From Diogma glabrata (lineage: Eukaryota > Arthropoda > Insecta > Diptera > Cylindrotomidae): DNA of 64,000 nucleotides. The translations under genes were made by a program, and so were the position numbers. Numbering within the stretch: position 1 is the first letter of the stretch; every line of letters begins with the position of its first letter. The notes below the pieces were generated by a model that made no database searches, was not told where the DNA came from, and saw only the letters and a program-made list of their open reading frames with translations. This document shows positions 22,482 to 39,177 of this stretch, piece by piece. Location: contig OY856186.1 in NCBI GenBank assembly GCA_963693315.1, positions 232,026,392 through 232,090,391 of the forward strand. Direction: 5' to 3'.

Positions 22482-22520
22482 TTTTTTTGGAGTGTTTGTT
22501 TCGACCGTAATGTATGTAAA

Positions 22521-22685
22521 TTAGTTGGTTATGTTTCTTCAGCTTCTCGATCAATAGGATTGAGTAATAGTTGTAAATTTACTTCATAGTTATTTCTTTA
22601 TTTATTAATATATCCGACGTTTCGGCTAATATATTGCCATTTTCAAGGATAATCTATCAACAAAAATTTTTGGAAATTAAAAAAT
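22521..22685 (-). repeat. Penelope-like element terminal repeat, left copy
   Basis: Near-identical reverse complement of 25772-25937. On the minus strand it contains CTTGAAAATGGC, loop AATATATTA, then GCCGAAACGTC: a stem II-like GGC/GCC, GAAA and a C-G pair before UC, the order of a minimal hammerhead. The CUGANGA box is changed (CUUGAAAA), so it is probably inactive. Confidence 0.85.
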
Positions 22686-23056
22686 TGGAAAACTTAAATT
22701 AAAAATTGAGCAGTAAATTTTAAACAGTTAATAAAGAAATTAATAATGCTAATATAAAGTTAATTTGATCAATATTTGCTTTAGTTGGTAAAAATACTAT
22801 TATATATAACACTATTATGTACTTACATATTGTTAAATAACTTCGCACTATAAAATTAACTATATAAAACTTAATAATTAAAACAAATTACATACGAAAA
22901 TAATAAATTAACAAAAAACGGTTTACATTAAAACATTAAATTAAAATTAGTATAACCGAGTTGAAACTAAAATGTCAAGCGTATGGTTTTATTCACAACA
23001 TTATTTGTTGAAATAGCGTTACACAACATTATTTTTCGTGTATGTTGTTTATACAA

Positions 23057-23096
<40 letters not shown>

Positions 23097-23104
23097 GAAC
23101 TTAT

Positions 23105-25824
23105 TTAATTTCTGGATTTTTTAGTGGTGTGTTGTGCTGTAGTTTGGTTATTTGTATTTATGCTGTATTCAGTTGTTATGCGGATTGGTGTGGGTGACCT
23201 TTTTCGTTTTCGGTTATTGTTGTTGTATTTGAATTTTTGTTCAAGTTCGTCACTGATGATGTTACAAAAAATTGGTGTTAAATTATCTGTGTCTCGTTTA
23301 ATGTTAAATGTGTTGTGTGTGTATATGTGTAGTGATTCCTTGGTTAAGCGTTTTGACCAGTTTTGTTCTGTATCCAGAATTCTGACGTTCTCAAAATCTG
23401 GATAGTGGTTGTGGTTGATATGGTGGTCCATTAGTGCGGTTTTTGGTATGTTGGGATCAGTTTTAATTCGTTTGATGTCATTCTTGTGGTTGGCCATTCT
23501 TTTTCCTAGTTGTTGCTTTGTTTGTCCAATGTACGTGCTGGCGCATGTTTCATTACTCGTCACATTACCTAAACATGGAATTTCGTATATTACATTAGTT
23601 TTTTGTAATTTTTCGGTGGGGTCTTTCAATTTAGTGTATGACCGCTTCATATTTTTGGTGTTGGTAATTCCAAGTTTAATATTGGGGCAAACAGTATTTG
23701 CAATTTTCTTAATTTTTTCGGTTATACCGTGCACGTAGGTCATTCGTTTATATATATTAGTTGTTTCTTGTTCCGTGGTGGTTTGGGTGGTCGTTGTTTG
23801 TGTATTGAGGTTAGTTATTTCTCTATGGAGTAGTTTCTGTATTATTGCATTGGGGTAGTTGTTGAGTCTAAGGGTGTTCCTTATTAAGTGGTAGTTTTTG
23901 GGGTGATATTTAGAAGAGCTTAGAGTTAAAACACGGTTGATAAAGTTGGTTGCGGTATTTAATTTCTGTTGTTGTGGGTGTTGGGTATAAAAATTGAGAA
24001 TTCTATTGGAGGTGGTATTTTTCTTATACCAGTCTGTATTAATAGTATCATCATGGTCACGTATCGTTAATACATCTAGGTAGGGTAGTTGGCCATTATT
24101 TTCTTTTTCTACCGTAAACTTCAAACGAGGATGGAAGCTGTTGAGTTTGTTAAGTGTATCATCGATATGTGTTGATGGAAGGATGGAGAAAATATCGTCA
24201 ACATATTTAACAAAAATTTTTGGTACAAATGCTAACATTTGTTTAATGTTACTTTGAGTAGTTTCTGTGTGACGATGTCAGATATCACTGTAGATAGTGG
24301 ATTTCCCATGGGCATGCCAAATATTTGTTTATAGAATGTCTTGTTGTACACAAAATAGTTTTCCTGGACTAAACAAAAACGCAGTATGTCGAAGAAAAGT
24401 GTCTTGGATATTTTCGTAAAACTAGCTAGATCATCCCATCTTTCATAAATAATTTCAAACGCTAGAAAAGTTGGTATATTGGTAAATAGCGATACTATGT
24501 CAAAGCTGACCATTTGTTCATCTTTGGCAATTTTTAAACCCGTTACTCTGTTTTTGTAGTCGAGCGAATTTTTTATATTAATATTATCACCATTTAGTAA
24601 GTTCTTGAGAATATCCGCGATCATTTTTGAAAGTCGGGATGATGGAGTATCTATAGTAGCGATCACTGGTCTGACTGGGATGCCTGGCTTGTGTATCTTT
24701 GGTTGCGCATATAATTTGGGAGCTGTGGAGTTATAGGTGGTTAGTTGCGGTTTTTCATGTTTTGTGATAATCTGTTCGTCCAGCAGACGTTGTATCAATT
24801 TATTGTTTGTCTGTTGCAGGTTATTTGTGGGATCTGTTGGTAAAATTTTATATGTTTCAACATCTAGCAGGAGGTTATTGATTTTGTTATGGTAATCTGT
24901 CTTTAGCATTATAACTGTTGTTTTCCCTTTGTCACTGGATACTAATATAATATTCGTATGTTGTTTAAGAAATTTTTGCAGTTTTGTATATATACGGTTT
25001 ATGGTGTTGTTTATAACGTTTTTCTGTGTTTTGCGCCAATCATTTCTATAGGCTAAAATGTGAGCGAATTTAGCTTTAGCTATATCTTTGGTTTTCGTAC
25101 ATTGGATACATTTAATTATTTCTTCGGTGTCAGCGATAATCTCAAACAATGGAAAATCATTATCCGTGTATGGTACAGCAAATTTTGGTCCTAACGATAG
25201 AAGCCATCTAATGTCAGTTGGAATGTCAATGTTAGTAAGGTTGAGAAAACTTTTATCGTCTATATCAAGATGTAATGTCCGTATCATTCTGTCATATAGT
25301 TTGTTAAATTTGACTGTAAGTGCTTCTTTGTGTGTGATAAGTGATTTGTCATAATATTGTTTCTGTTTGGTTAGAAAATCATCAGTGATGTGCTCGGGTA
25401 ATGTGTTTAAAATTTCTTCCTGTAAATTATAGAGGTATTTATTTGAGTGTGCTAGTTGGTTGCATTTATCTTTTATTATAATATTGAGAATTTTAGTATG
25501 TAAGGTGTGAATGATATTGTTACATTTATTAGTGATTTTACCGTTCTTAGGAAGTAATCTAGATAATGTTGTGGTGCTATTTATGATAAAGTTGGGAATA
25601 ATTGCATACCTTCGACATTTTATCAGGAACGTTTGTGATGGTGTGGATCTGGCTAAGTAATCAATTTCATATGCGTATTTTTTCAGCAAGGTTGCTTTGT
25701 TTTGTCCATATCTTTTGTTGATCGTTTGATAAAAATTGTCCATATTGCTAATTATGCCTTTAACAAAAAGTATTTTTTTAATTTCCAAAAATTTTTGTTG
25801 ATAGATTATCCTTGAAAATGGCAA
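23105..25824 (-). pseudogene. Penelope-like reverse transcriptase with GIY-YIG endonuclease, broken by one frameshift
   Basis: Two overlapping minus-strand frames make one protein of about 900 residues. Frame 1 (24232-25824, 530 codons; the first ATG, MDNFYQTINKRYG, is near 25743) has SSDKGKTTVIM, PKLYAQPKIHKPGIPVRPV, VSFDIVSLFTNIP (motif A with catalytic Asp) and FGMPMGNPLS. Frame 2 (23105-24238) has FVKYVDDIF (motif C) and LPYLDVLTIR, and then the GIY-YIG nuclease with TYIGQTKQQLGKRMANHKND and a basic tail. The break lies between the RT motifs near 24234, where the frames overlap by 7 bases; the downstream frame is -1 relative to the first. No classical slippery heptamer is present, so I read it as an indel. 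All catalytic motifs look intact. Confidence 0.93.
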
Positions 25825-25937
25825 TATATTAGCCGAAACGTCAGATATATTAATAAATAAAGAAATAACTATGAAGTAAATTTACAACTATTACTCAATC
25901 CTATTGACCGAGAAGCTGAAGAAACATAACCAACTAA
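25772..25937 (+). repeat. Penelope-like element terminal repeat, right copy
   Basis: The same 165-bp block in opposite orientation at the sense 5' end of the element. The hammerhead-like string (CTTGAAAATGGC ... GCCGAAACGTC) is on the plus strand at about 25811-25842. Confidence 0.85.
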
Positions 25938-26126
25938 TATATATATATATATATAATTTTTTTTTTTTTGTTTTTCCGTCTCCGCTTTACATATATAGTC
26001 GTTTGGCATCAAAACTTTTCCGAAATTCCGAGATGACGGACATTGCAATAGGTAGATTTTTATATGAAATCTACCTAAAAACCTAACCTATAAAGCCATA
26101 ACGATTTTATGAAAATTCAAAGAAAG

Positions 26127-28255
<2,129 letters not shown>

Positions 28256-31166
28256 CACTGTTTTAAAAATTTACTACAATAATCGTAGGAATCGATTTTG
28301 CCTACATTAACCGTAGTAAAAATATGTTGACAATTAATATTACTATTGAAGAGTAAAATGGTAAAATATACACTACTCGAAGGGTAATTTTACTAAAGTG
28401 AATTAATTCGATATGCTCATTTCTAGGAATTTTACTAACAGCGAGTAAATTTTAACTATAGCGTACGGGTAATTTTACTCATTTTCAAAATAAAAGTTTT
28501 ACTTGTTTGAAGAGATATTGAACTTCAAATTAAAAATGTATAAAGTTAGTTTGAAAGCATTTTATTATTATTTAGTTTAGGTTCCAAAAATACATTTTCT
28601 AATTTTTATTTAAATTAAAATATTTAATATTATCAAATTTTAGAATAGTTACAATTGTATTTCAAAATGTTACATTTAATTCATATTATTTACATTCATA
28701 TTAAATGGTTGTTTTTCAAAGTTCGTTCTTTATTTATTAAAGTTTTATATTATTTTTCAATATCCTCACACATTTAAATATTAAAATAAAATTTAAATAT
28801 TTAATTATCATTTTAAAAAATTAGAAGTTATACATTTAGTTCTTTTAAATTTAATTTCTGTTTCAGACTCAAAACTAACGAGTGTTTTTTTCACGTTTTG
28901 TTTCATTTATTTAAAAAAAATTGGTACTCCAAAGTTTATTTACATAGTCTTTAAAATATTTAGCATTTTATGTATATAGATATGTATATCAAAATCACGA
29001 ATTTTCGACCAAAAATTCGAATTTTTGAACACACATTTTTTGTGACTTGCTTCAAATTTTTTACTGTGGAAGAGAGAGTAGAAGGAATTTTTGTTTGTCG
29101 CAAGTGGCTCTCCCTTTATAGCTAGGGGTATAGTTGTTAAAAAACACGAGTAACATAAATATCTTCACAAACTATTTGACGGATAAACAAATTGTTTTAA
29201 TGGTAAAAATTAGTATTTTTAGTAAAAATACAAATACAAAAAAAAACATTTATAATTTATTATAATAGAGGTTGGGGTGTTGATTTCCCTTTTGCAGTTG
29301 AATGTTTTTTTATAATATTATAATATCATTGCTTTTCTACATAACACTATAAGCATGCATTTTGGCGTTCTTTTTTAAAATTACAGAAATTTTTTTAAAA
29401 AAATTCACTATTTTTACTACTATTTTTTCATTTTTGAATTTTTTATCTTTTTATTTTATTATCAAAAATTTTAATTTAAATTTTAATTATTTTGATTGAA
29501 AAGAACTTATTTAAGGCCTTGTGATAAATTTGTTGTAAATCCAATAAGTAGTTCTTGAACTATGGGTAGTTTTTTAAGCCACGGATCATATATGTATATT
29601 CAAAATAAGGTATCTCGAGATTCGAGAACCACTTGACGAATTTTAAACAAATTTATCTCATTTTAAAGGTAAAATTATGCTTCTTTTAGTAAAAATATTT
29701 ATATTTTGAATTTTTAATAATTTGTTTTACAAAATTAAAAAATAAAACAAAATTAAATAATAAGGGTTGTACGGTTGATGTTGCTGTTTTTTGTATTTGC
29801 TTCTATAGTTTTAACTTCTATAACTTGGTTATTTTCCTACATAATGCTAAAGATTGGCATTTTGCTGATTTTTGTTGGAAATTATAGAAATTTTTTAATA
29901 AAATATTTTATTTTACCTATAAATAAAACATAAAATTTTTTTAAAAAATTTCTACAATTTTCAAAATGAATCGCCAAAATCCAACTCTTTGGAATTATGT
30001 AGAAAAATAATGAGGTTGTAAAAGTAAGAAAAATATAAAAAAGGGGTTAACAATCCTCCAACTATTATTATTTATTTACTTTGTAAGTTTTTGTAATTAA
30101 TTAATTAGTAGTTCGTTCATGTGACCATCCCTAGCTATCAAGGGAGAACCACTCACGACAAAAAAAATATTGTTCTACGAAACGTTTTTTTTATTCTCTC
30201 TTCCACAGCTAAAAATTTAAAACAAATCGAAACATGTGTGGCAAATCGATGTAAAGCTTGCCTGATTTTCACCTACAGTAAAGGGAGTCGTCTGGGAAAA
30301 CAACATTTACTTTTCTATATAGTAGAAGTAGCTTTCTGGGGAAACTTTTACTTCGGAAATCAAAATCTATAAATAAGAAAGTCAATATAATTTCGTTTTG
30401 TTCAAAAAGAATATATTGAATTACTACTGAAAAACTTACGCAAAATTTTTTACACATAATGCCAATTTTCTTTAAATTCCTTATAGACATCTGAGAACTA
30501 ATGGGGCGTTGTCTTTTTTGAATTTAGTGGTATATTGTGTAATATTATATTGTAATTTCATATTGTTGGTGTAACACAAATTAAAGCTTTTTGAAACAAT
30601 TATTTGTTTTTTATACATTTTATTTTGTGACACTATATGATATATTTGCTTGTCCTTGTTTGAGACTTATATTCTTTCCTTAAACAAAACAAAAACGCAT
30701 TAACAAATTAATGAATTTAAATGGCAAAGATACCTACACTTACAGTATGTTACAAATTGATAACACGAGTAAAAAGTAAAAACTGTTATCACTTTGTAAA
30801 ATAGCATAATTCACAGAAAAATGTTTATAAAATAAACTGACAGCGAAATTTTGGCTACTTGATTTTTTTAAATAATTTGTTTACACTATATAATACTACA
30901 ATTTAACAAAGTATGTAATGAATAAAAGTATTTTTATTAGTAGTTCAGTATTTTTATTCAACAAATAAAGTAAATTTAATGGTTAAAAAGTAAAATTCCA
31001 CCTTTTCCGTTAATTTGACTACAATTCTCTAAGTAATAATACTACGTTAGGATTGAAAACAACCATTGCTTCAATTAATGTAGTACGAAATATTAGAAAA
31101 TTGATTTTCTCTACAATTTAACGAGCAAAAATTTACTAGATTTTAGAGCGTTTTTAATTTATTATT
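28256..31166. mobile_element. Probable nonautonomous DNA element (CAC-ended) with nested inverted repeat, between the two unit A copies
   Basis: The left end CACTGTTTTAAAAATTTACT resembles the reverse complement of the right end (AACGCTCTAAAATCTAGTAA, about 31125-31152), an imperfect terminal inverted repeat. Motifs of the type GTAAAATTAC/TTTTACT are dense within about 300 bases of both ends (for example GGGTAATTTTACTAAAG and AAAGTAAAATTCC). The middle holds the inverted-repeat structure at 29040-30240. No transposase frame is visible. The target duplication cannot be read because unit A copy 2 follows the right end. Confidence 0.45.
29040..30245. repeat. Inverted-repeat element, family F3
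   Basis: Left arm GCTTCAAATTTTTTACTGTGG ... GGCTCTCCCTTTATAGCTA (29048-29130) is imperfectly complementary to the right arm at 30120-30235 (CCCTAGCTATCAAGGGAGAA ... TTCCACAGCTAAAAATTTAA). A second inner pair (ATTTTGGCG near 29360 and CGCCAAAAT near 29970) extends the fold. A partial copy lies at 17870-18560. Confidence 0.6.
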
Positions 31167-33286
<2,120 letters not shown>

Positions 33287-33534
33287 TACTACTGGTTAGA
33301 CAACACGTTGAATTGTGTCATAACAACTTGTAATCATTTATGAAAGTAAACGGATATTTTTATTATTTGCATTTTTAAAATAATTTTTATTAACTGAATA
33401 GTTTGTAGAAAAAATTTTATTTAGAAACTAATAGAGATATTTATTTAGAAACTAAACCAAATTATAACTAAAAAAAATTATCTCATACCACTCGTCATTG
33501 AAATTTTTTTCTAAAATTTTTCAATTTTATTCAT

Positions 33535-33632
33535 TAAATTATTTTTAAGCAACACTGCTCAATCAAACCACTACTTAAACCACTCGTCCTTCGGACTCGT
33601 GGTTTATTGTGCGCTTTGATTCGCAGGGTTGC
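33535..33632. repeat. Foldback hairpin element with CTCGTCCTTCGGACTCG centre
   Basis: AGCAACACTGC ... AATCAAA pairs with TTTGATTCGCAGGGTTGCT, and ACCACTCGTCCTTCGGACTCGTGGT forms the central hairpin. It is of the same general build as the palindromes at 20235, 37575, 38165 and 39500. Confidence 0.55.
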
Positions 33633-33854
33633 TAAATAATTTAATTCGTACACTCAAAAAATTTTCGAGAATGACTTAGAGGTGACTCAAGGTATTACAA
33701 CCGAAAACTTACAATAAAAAAAGAAAAGGCTAACTATATAAAAAACTAGGAATCGCCCAGTGCCCGAAATTCGGCCATTGTAAATAGAAATTGTAAATAG
33801 ACCTCCCAACCAAAACACATTATTTCAGAGTTTAATTAATTGATATAGATTAAT

Positions 33855-34340
33855 TTTGAATTGTGAAACAAATAACTTGAAAAAAAAAACAAAATAACTG
33901 AACAAAAAACTCAAAAAACAAAACTATCACATTTTTGCCATTTTTTCTGAAAAAATCGTCAAAATTCAAAAAAAGTATTTTTCGGCACATCTACTACTCA
34001 AGACCTATCCTACGATATACATATTGCCGCACTTTTGATGGAGCAAATATTTTAAAATTGTACCGCAAAAATATTGCTTGTGTATTTATATATAGATAGA
34101 TAGATATAGATTTTGAATTGTGAAACAAATATCTTGAAAAAAAAAAACAAAATAACCGAACAAAAAACACAATTATCACATTTTTGCCATTTTTTCTGAA
34201 AAAATCGTCAAAGTTCAAAAAAAAGTATTTTTCGACACATCTACTACTCAAGACCTTTCCTACGATATACATATTGCCACACTTTTGATGGAGCAACTAT
34301 TTTAAAATTGCACCTCAAAAATATTGCTTGCGTATTTATT
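33855..34340. repeat. Two tandem units of about 243 bp
   Basis: The blocks 33855-34098 and 34099-34340 share TTTTGAATTGTGAAACAAAT, TTTTTGCCATTTTTTCTGAA and GATATACATATTGCC in order with few differences. They are separated by a GATAGATAGATA run. A shorter copy of the first part follows repeat family A at 44795-44865, linking the two families. Confidence 0.8.
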
Positions 34341-34345
34341 AAAGA

Positions 34346-34705
34346 CTAGCAGACCCGGTGAACTTCGTACCACCTATAATTTATTTGTGGAAAACTTTTG
34401 ATAAGCGATCATCAATCCTAATCGACATTCTACCTCCAATTCATTCAGATTAATAATAGTGGCTGCATAGTTTGGTTGGAATTTTATTTGGCTATTAAAC
34501 GAAACTATTATTTATTATTATATACATTTATTATTAAACAGGAATACAATTTTTTTTAATATTATCTTAATGCGATATGCTGAACAATATTTTTTACTAA
34601 TTCCTGTGCGGAATACACGAACAAACTTGAAGGTTTTCTGACCTTTAAACACGCAACATATAATTGATTATGCGAAAAGCACGGGGTTTCTAGATCCATC
34701 TCACA
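34346..34705 (-). pseudogene. Helitron helicase C-terminus and element 3' end
   Basis: The minus strand encodes FPIRLVFVMTIYK, stop, QSQTM, stop, ICEMDLETPCFSHNQLYVAC, then KVRKPSSLFVYSAQEL, ending at TAA (34562-34564). These are the last conserved motifs of the Helitron Rep-helicase, a rolling-circle transposition enzyme. About 215 bases downstream is a terminus reading GGTACGAAGTTCACCGGG then TCTGCTAG followed by T (CTAG at 34346-34349), the form expected of a Helitron 3' end (CTRR before a host T). At least two stop codons show the gene is dead. Confidence 0.8.
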
Positions 34706-34979
34706 AATTCACATTGTTTGACTTTGTTACTTATAAATAGTCATTACAAATACCAATCGAATTGGAAAGTATAAACGTTTAAATAAGATGCTAGTCTAAA
34801 GGGATCATTGGCAAAATTACAATTAAAATAACAATTTCACCTTGAAGCTTGCCGTTTAAAATGGTATTGAAATTTCTAAGCAAAATAATTGGTGAACCAA
34901 TCTTCAATCGAAAATTATGTGGTGGCATTCTAGTTAAATCCAATGAATTGAAGAGTTCAACAGGATAGTCAGCGGTTCT
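34706..34979 (-). pseudogene. Helitron helicase, internal part left of the hAT insertion
   Basis: The minus strand gives NSLDLTRMPPHNFRLKIGSP then IILLRNFNTILNGKLQGEIV and IPMIPLD-like text, the Helitron helicase segment normally reading LDLPGMPPHNL. The frame is cut at 34979 by the hAT element; the preceding residues resume at 36522. A piece usually lying between LLRN and GKLQGE appears deleted. Confidence 0.85.
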
Positions 34980-36521
34980 TAAACTTTTCTGTACTGCGAC
35001 CCCAAATTTTAAATGCCGTATTTTGGCGACCCACAACCTATATTTTTTTGACTCAAAAGAAAAACGTTTCATATACTAGTTTAACTTCAGCTAATATAAA
35101 AATAAAAATTAAAAACATTTTCTAGTTATATTATTAAGGGTGCTTTCCAAACGACGACTTATTTGATACTTATTACTTATTTGCCGCCATGTTGAAAATG
35201 TCAAAAAAATCATTCAAGACAATAATGTCTATAATTATGTCAGTTTAAATCTGATTTATAAAAGAATTTCATCTAATTAGTGACAGATATTAACTTAATA
35301 AAATAAAAAGTATATTTGACATATTAGATTAGATTAGATTTTTATGGAAAAAGAGATACAAAATAAGTCACCTCGCCAGCATACTTATTCGAATAAGTAT
35401 AGAATAAGTTATGTTCCACAAATAAGTCGTCGTTTGGAAAGCACCCTAAGTATTAAAATAAATAAAACATTAAAATATTTTTTAATGTGATGGGCCTTCT
35501 TGCTTTTAAGAGCAGAGGAACGGTAATTGTGGCTCGATTTCCGAAAGTGCTGGTCTCAATACATTTTCAATATTGCACAATAGAGAGCGATATTTTGATT
35601 TAATATATAATAAGGAATAAAATGCATTTTCGCACAAATATGTGGTGGAAAATGGCAAAATAATTTGAACTGCCATTACAACCAAGCATGGATACTCTCT
35701 TTTGATTAACAACCAAAAAATAACCTTATTTTGTCTTTTAGCCCCAAAACTCTTCAAACTTTTTCCGCTTGACAACTTTGTCCCTTTGCCATATAACTTC
35801 AGCGTGCAAAAGGAGATTCTTAAAATCTGATCCCGTTTCCTTATAGAGTTGGGAAAAAAGACGACTATTATGTGCGCGGCATTTTATAAAGTTACTAACA
35901 CACAACTTCTTTCAAAATATGATTTATATCAAGAGAAAGTTTTTTACTCACTAATGCCTCACGATGGATCATACAGTAAATGTTATTTTTGAACCACCTG
36001 GCTTAATTCGTCCGAAAAGCCACTTTAGTTTACCTGTCATGGCAGCGACACCATCACTACAGACGCCCATGAAGTGCTCCCATAACTGCTGATTTTCAGG
36101 TCAGTGATCTGGTGATCTGGTGATCAGTCGGTGATCACTAGCTGTTTAAATCCCAGCTGATTTAAACAGCTGGTTTAAAACTCTCACTTACTTTATTGCA
36201 AATCAAACACAATGGTCTTTCTTCTCGTGATTTAAAAAAATGTGTAAATTACACAAGATTTCTAAATGGAAAACCACACAAATATAAAAGAAAACGATTC
36301 GACTACAAAATTGTTTTGTGGATTGTGTAATGTCACCAAAAGATTAGTGAAAACATTAAAACATTTAAAAAATCATCCAATTCTAAAAACTTGAAAAATT
36401 AATTCAAAAACCTTGCAAAGTTTGTTAATTTAAGACTTAAATCTTAGGGAATTTCTCGCGACCCCATGAAAAAATCTAGCGACCCCAGTTGGGGTCGCGA
36501 TCCCTAGTTTAAGAAACGCTG
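34980..36521 (-). mobile_element. hAT element (ZBED5-like), nested in the Helitron helicase
   Basis: The left end CAGCGGTTCTTAAACTTTTC and the reverse-complemented right end CAGCGTTTCTTAAACTAGGG are the typical hAT terminal repeats, followed on both sides by CGACCCC. The flanks GGATAGT (left) and GGATAGA (right) suggest a slightly diverged 8-bp target duplication. The interior carries a transposase remnant on the minus strand. Confidence 0.88.
35506..36080 (-). pseudogene. hAT transposase remnant, ZBED5-like
   Basis: Fragments in changing frames: VCSDGVAAMTGKLK (around 36060, the conserved SDG..AMTG block), IVRHEALVSKKLSLDI-like text around 35950, SRLFSQLYKETGSDFKNLLL around 35850, and a C-terminal stretch ending with TTYLCENAFYSLLYIKSKYR then NVLRPALSEIEPQLP (35506-35640), the hAT dimerisation region. 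Similar proteins were domesticated as ZBED5 in vertebrates; here it is a decayed element gene. The N-terminal BED finger is not clearly visible. Confidence 0.85.
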
Positions 36522-36702
36522 GGATAGATGAACATTCCTCAGGATTGACAACAGAGAAAATCGGTTTGAATGATATTTCATTGTCAGGCAATAACTGTTG
36601 TATTTTAAAATTGATTGCGTCGACATCTATAGTTTTTGCGACCCAAATAGCTGGATCACGTAGCCACGCATGATTAATGTAATTAGCTTGTAAATTTGGA
36701 AA
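36522..36702 (-). pseudogene. Helitron helicase, part between the hAT and the CAC-ended element
   Basis: The minus strand reads FPNLQANYINHAWLRDPAIW, VAKTIDVDAINFKIQQLLPD, then SFKPIFSVVNPEECS, matching the order seen in Helitron helicases (PNIQ..Y..H.WL.. followed by the N-I-...-LP region). It runs straight into the part at 34706-34979 once the 1.5-kb hAT is ignored. Its upstream end is cut by the 6.6-kb element at 36703. Confidence 0.85.
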
Positions 36703-37574
36703 TATACACTCAGAGAATTCTGTTATTAAAAACTATCAAAATAGCCATTAGATTAATAATTTGGTGATTATTATACAGCTAATCACAACTTGTGATTATT
36801 TTCACTAATTTCGTAATAACAGGCATTATTAAACTAATATTATTTGTTCGTAATATTTACTAACAAAAAAAAATTAAATTTTAGATATAAAAACGATAGC
36901 TTTTATATTTATAAAAATTCTTATTGAAATAATAACAAAATAGATTACATTAATATTTGGTATCCCTTGGATAAATGACATATATTATTATAATAATAAA
37001 GTTGTTTTTAAAATAATATTAGGTTATCAGATTAATAATACAATCTAATTAGATTAATAATAGGTTCTTATTTAATCAATAATAAGATGTTATTAAATTA
37101 ATAATGAAACTTATTAAATTAATAATGGAACTTATATTTTACACTTTTTAAATAAAAGAGAGCATAAATTTTTTATTAACGATTTTATTTATTTCAATTA
37201 TTTTCATTTAATCTTAAAGTATTTATATTTCACAGTTTTAATTCTAAAATAATTCATAATTTTGCTTTAAAGTATTTTTAAATTTATATGTGACAAAAAT
37301 TAAAAGAACAAAAGGAGTCTATGTGCGTATATAAAATAAAAAATATAGTAATATTTATTATATTTTACTATATTTTGTATTGATTAAAAAATAAATTTAC
37401 ATAGCTAAACTAATAATATATATTATTGATTTGAATTTAACAAATCAATCAACAAATTGACCGAATAATATGCTCTTTCTTTATCGCCTTTCAATGTATA
37501 AAAATACTTTTGGATAAAATTCCAAAATTGGTTGCTGATTGCGGATATTTTAAGTTGAATAAATAATAGTATAT

Positions 37575-37700
37575 TTTCCTACAAGAGATGAAAACATTGT
37601 TTTTTCGTGAGAAACATATGTTCACGAGACGCGCTAGCGTCGAGTGAGACATGTTTACGAACGAAAAACGTTTTTATCTCGCGTAGGAAATGCAAATTTT
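37575..37700. repeat. Foldback hairpin element, centre GACGCGCTAGCGTC
   Basis: TTTCCTACAAGAGATGAAAAC pairs imperfectly with TTTTTATCTCGCGTAGGAAA, and ATGTTCACGAGACGCGCTAGC pairs with the following TCGAGTGAGACATG. Lies in the 6.6-kb element. Confidence 0.6.
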
Positions 37701-38164
37701 TCTATGATAGTATATATATAATCGATATTTACTATAAATTATAAAGTTATAAATCGACAACAAAACATTCAAAATTCATATTCTATTTTTTCATGGTTAC
37801 GTTGTTTAAAATACTTTATAAAATTATATGAAAAACCATAGCAACTATAATTTGTTATTTTTTTTCACTAGTGAATTGACTTTTTGCATAGAAAAAATAT
37901 TTTGAAGCACACATCAATTACTTTATCCACGACTAAAGAATATATGCTTTCCATGCGTATGTCTTCCATTGTAATTGTATTCATTCCACAACTAGTGAAT
38001 TTGATTAAAATTCTTTAACAGCTCTATAGTTTATTAAATATTCCCCTAACAAATTAAACAACAAACTTGTTTTGTTTTTCGCTATCTTTGATGTTTTTAT
38101 TTCAATATGGCGATACAAATTTTCGCATGAAAACTGGAAATTAAACGAAATATTTTACAGTCGT

Positions 38165-38290
38165 GGATAAAATAGCATCTTGTATTCGCTTGGGATGAAG
38201 GCAATTCTTCACTCGGAGGATTCTCGAAACTTCATCCTCGTGAAGAATTGCCTTCATTCTAAGCTCATACAAGAATCTACTATTCCATGT
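38165..38290. repeat. Foldback hairpin element inside a decayed exon
   Basis: TCTTGTATTCGCTTGGGATG ... GAAGGCAATTCTTCAC pairs with GTGAAGAATTGCCTTCATTC ... TCATACAAGAATC. The centre is CTCGGAGGATTCTCGAAACTTCATCCTCG. It interrupts block 3 of the gene remnant. Confidence 0.65.
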
Positions 38291-39035
38291 TGTATAAACT
38301 TCATACCGTACATTATCAAAGCATACTAGTTGGCTTTATTATAGACCCACTAATTAACAAAAGAGGCTGAATTGGTAATTTTTTATCGAAATACTTTTGT
38401 AACATCTCTTCATCATTTTGAACAGTTTCGCCTATAATGGCGAAACTGTTTTAAGAATATCGAACAGTGTATTTCTTATAAATTTTATGCTATAAAGTTT
38501 TGTTGGTTTGACGGAGTATCCTGTGCAGTAAATACAAAGTTGATAGCAGAATATCATTTAAATAATATAAAACAGAAAAATATTATATTATTACAGAATC
38601 TAACATTGAATAGGATTAATTGTTTTCACTCAAAAAAATTACAAATGACATGTCCAAAAACATCGTTTTAGCTCATAGCCGGGTATTCAAATATATCAGA
38701 AACAGAAACAGAATTTCATACAAATTTGACAGCAAAAAATTCTGTTGCTGTAAAATTTGAATGGAATTCTGCTTCTGTTGTATGTGATTTTCAAGTTTTT
38801 GGAGCCAAAAAACAAATTTAAAAAACTTACTTTCTGTCATATTTTCTGTATTGCGAAGTTCTTCAACCACGTCTCTTAACTTTTCATCTTTAATTTGTTC
38901 TTCAAAAATGGGCTGAGTTTTCTGAATAAATGGTTGGTAATTTACAACCAAAATCGCAGGCTTTCGGAAACATTGCTTTAAAATAAATGTCTATCTGAAA
39001 ATTTTCAAAGGAATATTATTATAATTAATTATAAT

Positions 39036-39177
<142 letters not shown>

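Larger units (their letters stand above)
22485..25940 (-). mobile_element. Penelope-like retroelement with inverted terminal repeats
   Basis: Left (22521-22685) and right (25772-25937) blocks are reverse complements of about 165 bp with only one or two mismatches, bracketing minus-strand RT and GIY-YIG frames. Penelope-like elements are known to carry terminal repeats in direct or inverted orientation. Outside the repeats both sides are TA tract belonging to the host family H element. The interior between the left repeat and the coding region (22690-23100) is AT-rich untranslated sequence with a TA run at 23061-23093. Confidence 0.92.
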
